NCBI GenBank assembly: GCA_947440715.1
Contig: CANETI010000131.1
Coordinates: forward strand, 1 to 7,161
Source: Planctomycetota bacterium
GTDB lineage: Bacteria > Planctomycetota > UBA11346
Direction: 5' to 3'
DNA: 7,161 nt
The first letter of the stretch is position 1, and every line of letters starts with the position of its first letter. Of this stretch, positions 5,094 to 7,161 are shown one piece after another. Position numbers and translations under genes: made by a program. The notes beneath the pieces are model-generated. The model made no database searches. It had not been told where the DNA came from and worked only from the letters and a program-made list of their open reading frames with translations.

Positions 5094-7161
5094 TTAATGG
5101 ATGCGTTGCCCAGGTTTCGCGCCGCTGTCGGGACTTAGTAAGAATATTTCTTGGCCCCCAGGACCCGCGGCAATCGCCATGCCTTCACTGGTGCCAAAAC
5201 TCATGGGTTTAGCCGCCAAATTGGCAACAATGACAATGAGTCGACCAACTAACTTCGTCGGATCACCGTAAGCCGTTTTAATACCCGCAAATACGGTTCG
5301 ACGATCTTCGCCACCAAGCGAGACGGTAAGTTGAAGTATTTTCTTCGCCTTAGGAATTTCCACCGCGGCAATAATGCGCGCGACACGCAGATCGACTTTG
5401 CTAAAATCTTCAAAGGCAATGGTGCCTGCCAGTGGTTCAGCGGAAAGCGCTTCGCCATCATCAACAGCAGTGGCCACGACGGAGGCAGGTGCGGGTGTTT
5501 CGCTGGCAGAGGCGGCGACCATGGCATCAACTTTTGCGGGATCGAGTCGTGCGACTAAATGTTTGAAAGGCGCAAGCGTAATGCCGGTGAGTGGTTTTTG
5601 TGCGTCCTGCCAAGTATTTCCTGAGCCACCAAGCAGATCGGCAGTTTTCTGCGCTAAGTCAGGTAATACGGGCGCTAAATAAATGCATAGCTGACGGAAT
5701 AAATTCAATGAGACCGTGCACGCTGCAGTTAATTCGTCTAGGCGAGCTGGATCTTTTTTCAGTGCCCATGGTGCACGCGCTTCGACATATTCATTGGCGC
5801 GATCAGCCAAGGCCATAATGCGACGCATAGCGGCGCTATAATCACCTGTTGCGTAGGCGGTGGCGATGGCATCGGATTCCGCGGCAGCAGCATTAAATAA
5901 TCCACCATCATCCGGGTAAGTCGAGGCGAGCACGGGCACAAACTTTGCCGTTCGACTGGCTAAATTAACGACCTTACCAACAATATCGCTATTTACCTTG
6001 TCGACAAATTCGGCCAAGTTGAGATCAATGTCCTCCACCTTGCCATTTAATTTACTGGCGAAGTAGTACCGCAAATAGGCCGGGTCCAATCCCGCGTCGA
6101 GATACGCACGCGCACGAATAAACGTCCCCTTCGATTTCGACATTTTCTCGCCATTGACGGTCAAAAATCCGTGAATGTGCACTTGTGTCGGTAATTGATA
6201 GCCAGCGGTCTTTAACATGGCCGGCCAGAACAACGTGTGGAAATAAGTAATATCTTTACCAATGAAGTGATGAATTTCCCCAGCGCCAAAATTTTTATCC
6301 GTAGTTTTAGGCCACCATTGTTTGACGTCTTGTTGTGTGGTCGCGCACCAATCGGTCAGACTCGATAAATAGCCAACCGGCGCATCGACCCACACGTAAA
6401 AGAAATTGCCCGGTGCATCGGGAATTTCAAAGCCAAAATAGGGAGCTGGGCGACTAACGTCCCAATCGCGTAAGGCGTCATTGAGAAATGCCCCATGCAA
6501 CCAATTCGCAATTTCGTTTTGCAAGGTGTTGTCGCTGCGCGTCCAGGCTTTCAAAAAGTCACGGAACGGTTCCAAACGCACAAAATAATGTTTCGCCGAG
6601 CGCAGTTCTGGCTTGGCTCCCGATAACGTACTAACGGGGTTAATCAAATCCGAAGGGCTAAATGTCGCGGCACATTTTTCGCACGAGTCGCCATATTGAT
6701 CCGGCGACTTACATTTAGGACAGGTACCTTTAACAAAGCGGTCGGCTAAAAATGAACCGGCTTTGGGATCATATAATTGCGTGACATCACGCTCCGCCAC
6801 GATGCTTTCTCCGGCATCATCGCGCGCTTGGCGCAGCGCGGCCCAAAACTCACCGACCAGTTGTTTATTGGAAGGCGCATCCGTTGAACCGTAGTGGGAA
6901 AATTGCACGGCGAAGTCGGCGAAGTCCTTTTGGTGCGCCTCGCTCATCTCTGCCATGATTTGTTGTTCGCTGCGGCCTTCCTGGCGCGCGCGGATCATCG
7001 TTGCCGTGCCGTGGGTGTCGTCGGCGCAAATATAGGCGACCTGATTGCCCTGTAGTCGCTGAAAGCGAACCCAAATATCGGCCTGAATGTATTCGACCAA
7101 ATGACCTAAGTGGATGTGGCCATTGACGTACGGAAGAGCAGCGGTGACGAGCATCTGACGC
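5094..7161 (-). CDS. metG: Methionyl-tRNA synthetase, E. coli-like long form (5' end outside the window)
   Basis: Attaches methionine to initiator and elongator tRNA-Met using ATP, in the cytoplasm. Counting from the ATG at 7154 there are 686 residues. E. coli MetG has about eight residues before the matching position, the frame is open to the window edge and no ribosome binding site is seen, so the true start is likely just outside. Class I motifs are HLGH (15-18) and KMSKS (337-341). The zinc knuckle has Cys145, Cys148, Cys158 and Cys161. The catalytic/CP core runs to about 375. The helical anticodon-binding domain (about 376-540) has Trp463 in APW, matching the anticodon-reading Trp461 of E. 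coli. An Ala/Ser/Pro linker (about 546-578) joins a C-terminal Trbp111-type OB-fold tRNA-binding domain (about 580-686), which promotes dimer formation in relatives. It is intact apart from the missing first codons and heads an operon with the small lipoprotein. Any leader control lies outside the window. Confidence 0.96.
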   Translation of the reverse strand, partial: RQMLVTAALPYVNGHIHLGHLVEYIQADIWVRFQRLQGNQVAYICADDTHGTATMIRARQEGRSEQQIMAEMSEAHQKDFADFAVQFSHYGSTDAPSNKQLVGEFWAALRQARDDAGESIVAERDVTQLYDPKAGSFLADRFVKGTCPKCKSPDQYGDSCEKCAATFSPSDLINPVSTLSGAKPELRSAKHYFVRLEPFRDFLKAWTRSDNTLQNEIANWLHGAFLNDALRDWDVSRPAPYFGFEIPDAPGNFFYVWVDAPVGYLSSLTDWCATTQQDVKQWWPKTTDKNFGAGEIHHFIGKDITYFHTLFWPAMLKTAGYQLPTQVHIHGFLTVNGEKMSKSKGTFIRARAYLDAGLDPAYLRYYFASKLNGKVEDIDLNLAEFVDKVNSDIVGKVVNLASRTAKFVPVLASTYPDDGGLFNAAAAESDAIATAYATGDYSAAMRRIMALADRANEYVEARAPWALKKDPARLDELTAACTVSLNLFRQLCIYLAPVLPDLAQKTADLLGGSGNTWQDAQKPLTGITLAPFKHLVARLDPAKVDAMVAASASETPAPASVVATAVDDGEALSAEPLAGTIAFEDFSKVDLRVARIIAAVEIPKAKKILQLTVSLGGEDRRTVFAGIKTAYGDPTKLVGRLIVIVANLAAKPMSFGTSEGMAIAAGPGGQEIFLLSPDSGAKPGQRIH

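Noticed and set aside
5331..5682. Plus-strand frames antisense to the C-terminal part of metG
   Set aside because: They lie opposite the linker and OB-fold domain. The open frames reflect the Ala/Ser-rich composition of the real protein.
1..7161. tRNA or rRNA genes, CRISPR arrays, insertion sequences, attachment sites
   Set aside because: I looked on both strands and saw no cloverleaf, no regularly spaced repeats, no transposase-like frame and no long terminal repeats.

Overview
The window holds six protein genes in a mostly housekeeping arrangement, from a diderm (Gram-negative-type) bacterium of moderate GC content, close to 50% by eye. Two genes encode proteins with lipoprotein signal peptides, and the methionyl-tRNA synthetase has the long E. 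coli-like layout. An NrnA-type DHH phosphoesterase is present, an enzyme usually found where the Orn oligoribonuclease of gamma- and betaproteobacteria is missing. This argues against those two classes, but I cannot name the phylum from this window.

Layout. Positions 1-302 (+) carry the 3' end of an unrecognised gene. Its stop codon overlaps the start of a 491-aa putative lipoprotein with a PQQ-like beta-propeller fold (302-1777, +). A strong, nearly symmetrical terminator at 1806-1838 follows. It lies between the propeller gene and the convergent pyruvate kinase gene (pyk, 1903-3387, -) and can serve both. A 176-bp divergent control region (3388-3563) separates pyk from an nrnA-like gene (3564-4547, +). 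That region holds candidate back-to-back promoters and several inverted repeats. The nrnA-like gene converges, with an 8-bp gap, on a two-gene minus-strand operon: metG (5094 to the right edge, 5' end cut off) followed 22 bp later by a small unknown lipoprotein gene with a GTG start (4556-5071). A hairpin over the convergent stop codons looks like the terminator of that operon.

Function. Pyk makes pyruvate and ATP in glycolysis. The NrnA-like enzyme removes very short RNAs and/or pAp. MetG charges tRNA-Met. The two lipoproteins would act in the envelope, and their partners cannot be read from the window. The genes do not form one pathway. I see no mobile element, CRISPR array, RNA gene or defence-like cassette, and no clear undescribed system. 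The points most worth a second look are the pyk/nrnA control region, the uncharacterised lipoprotein coupled to metG, and the unknown gene translationally linked to the propeller lipoprotein.
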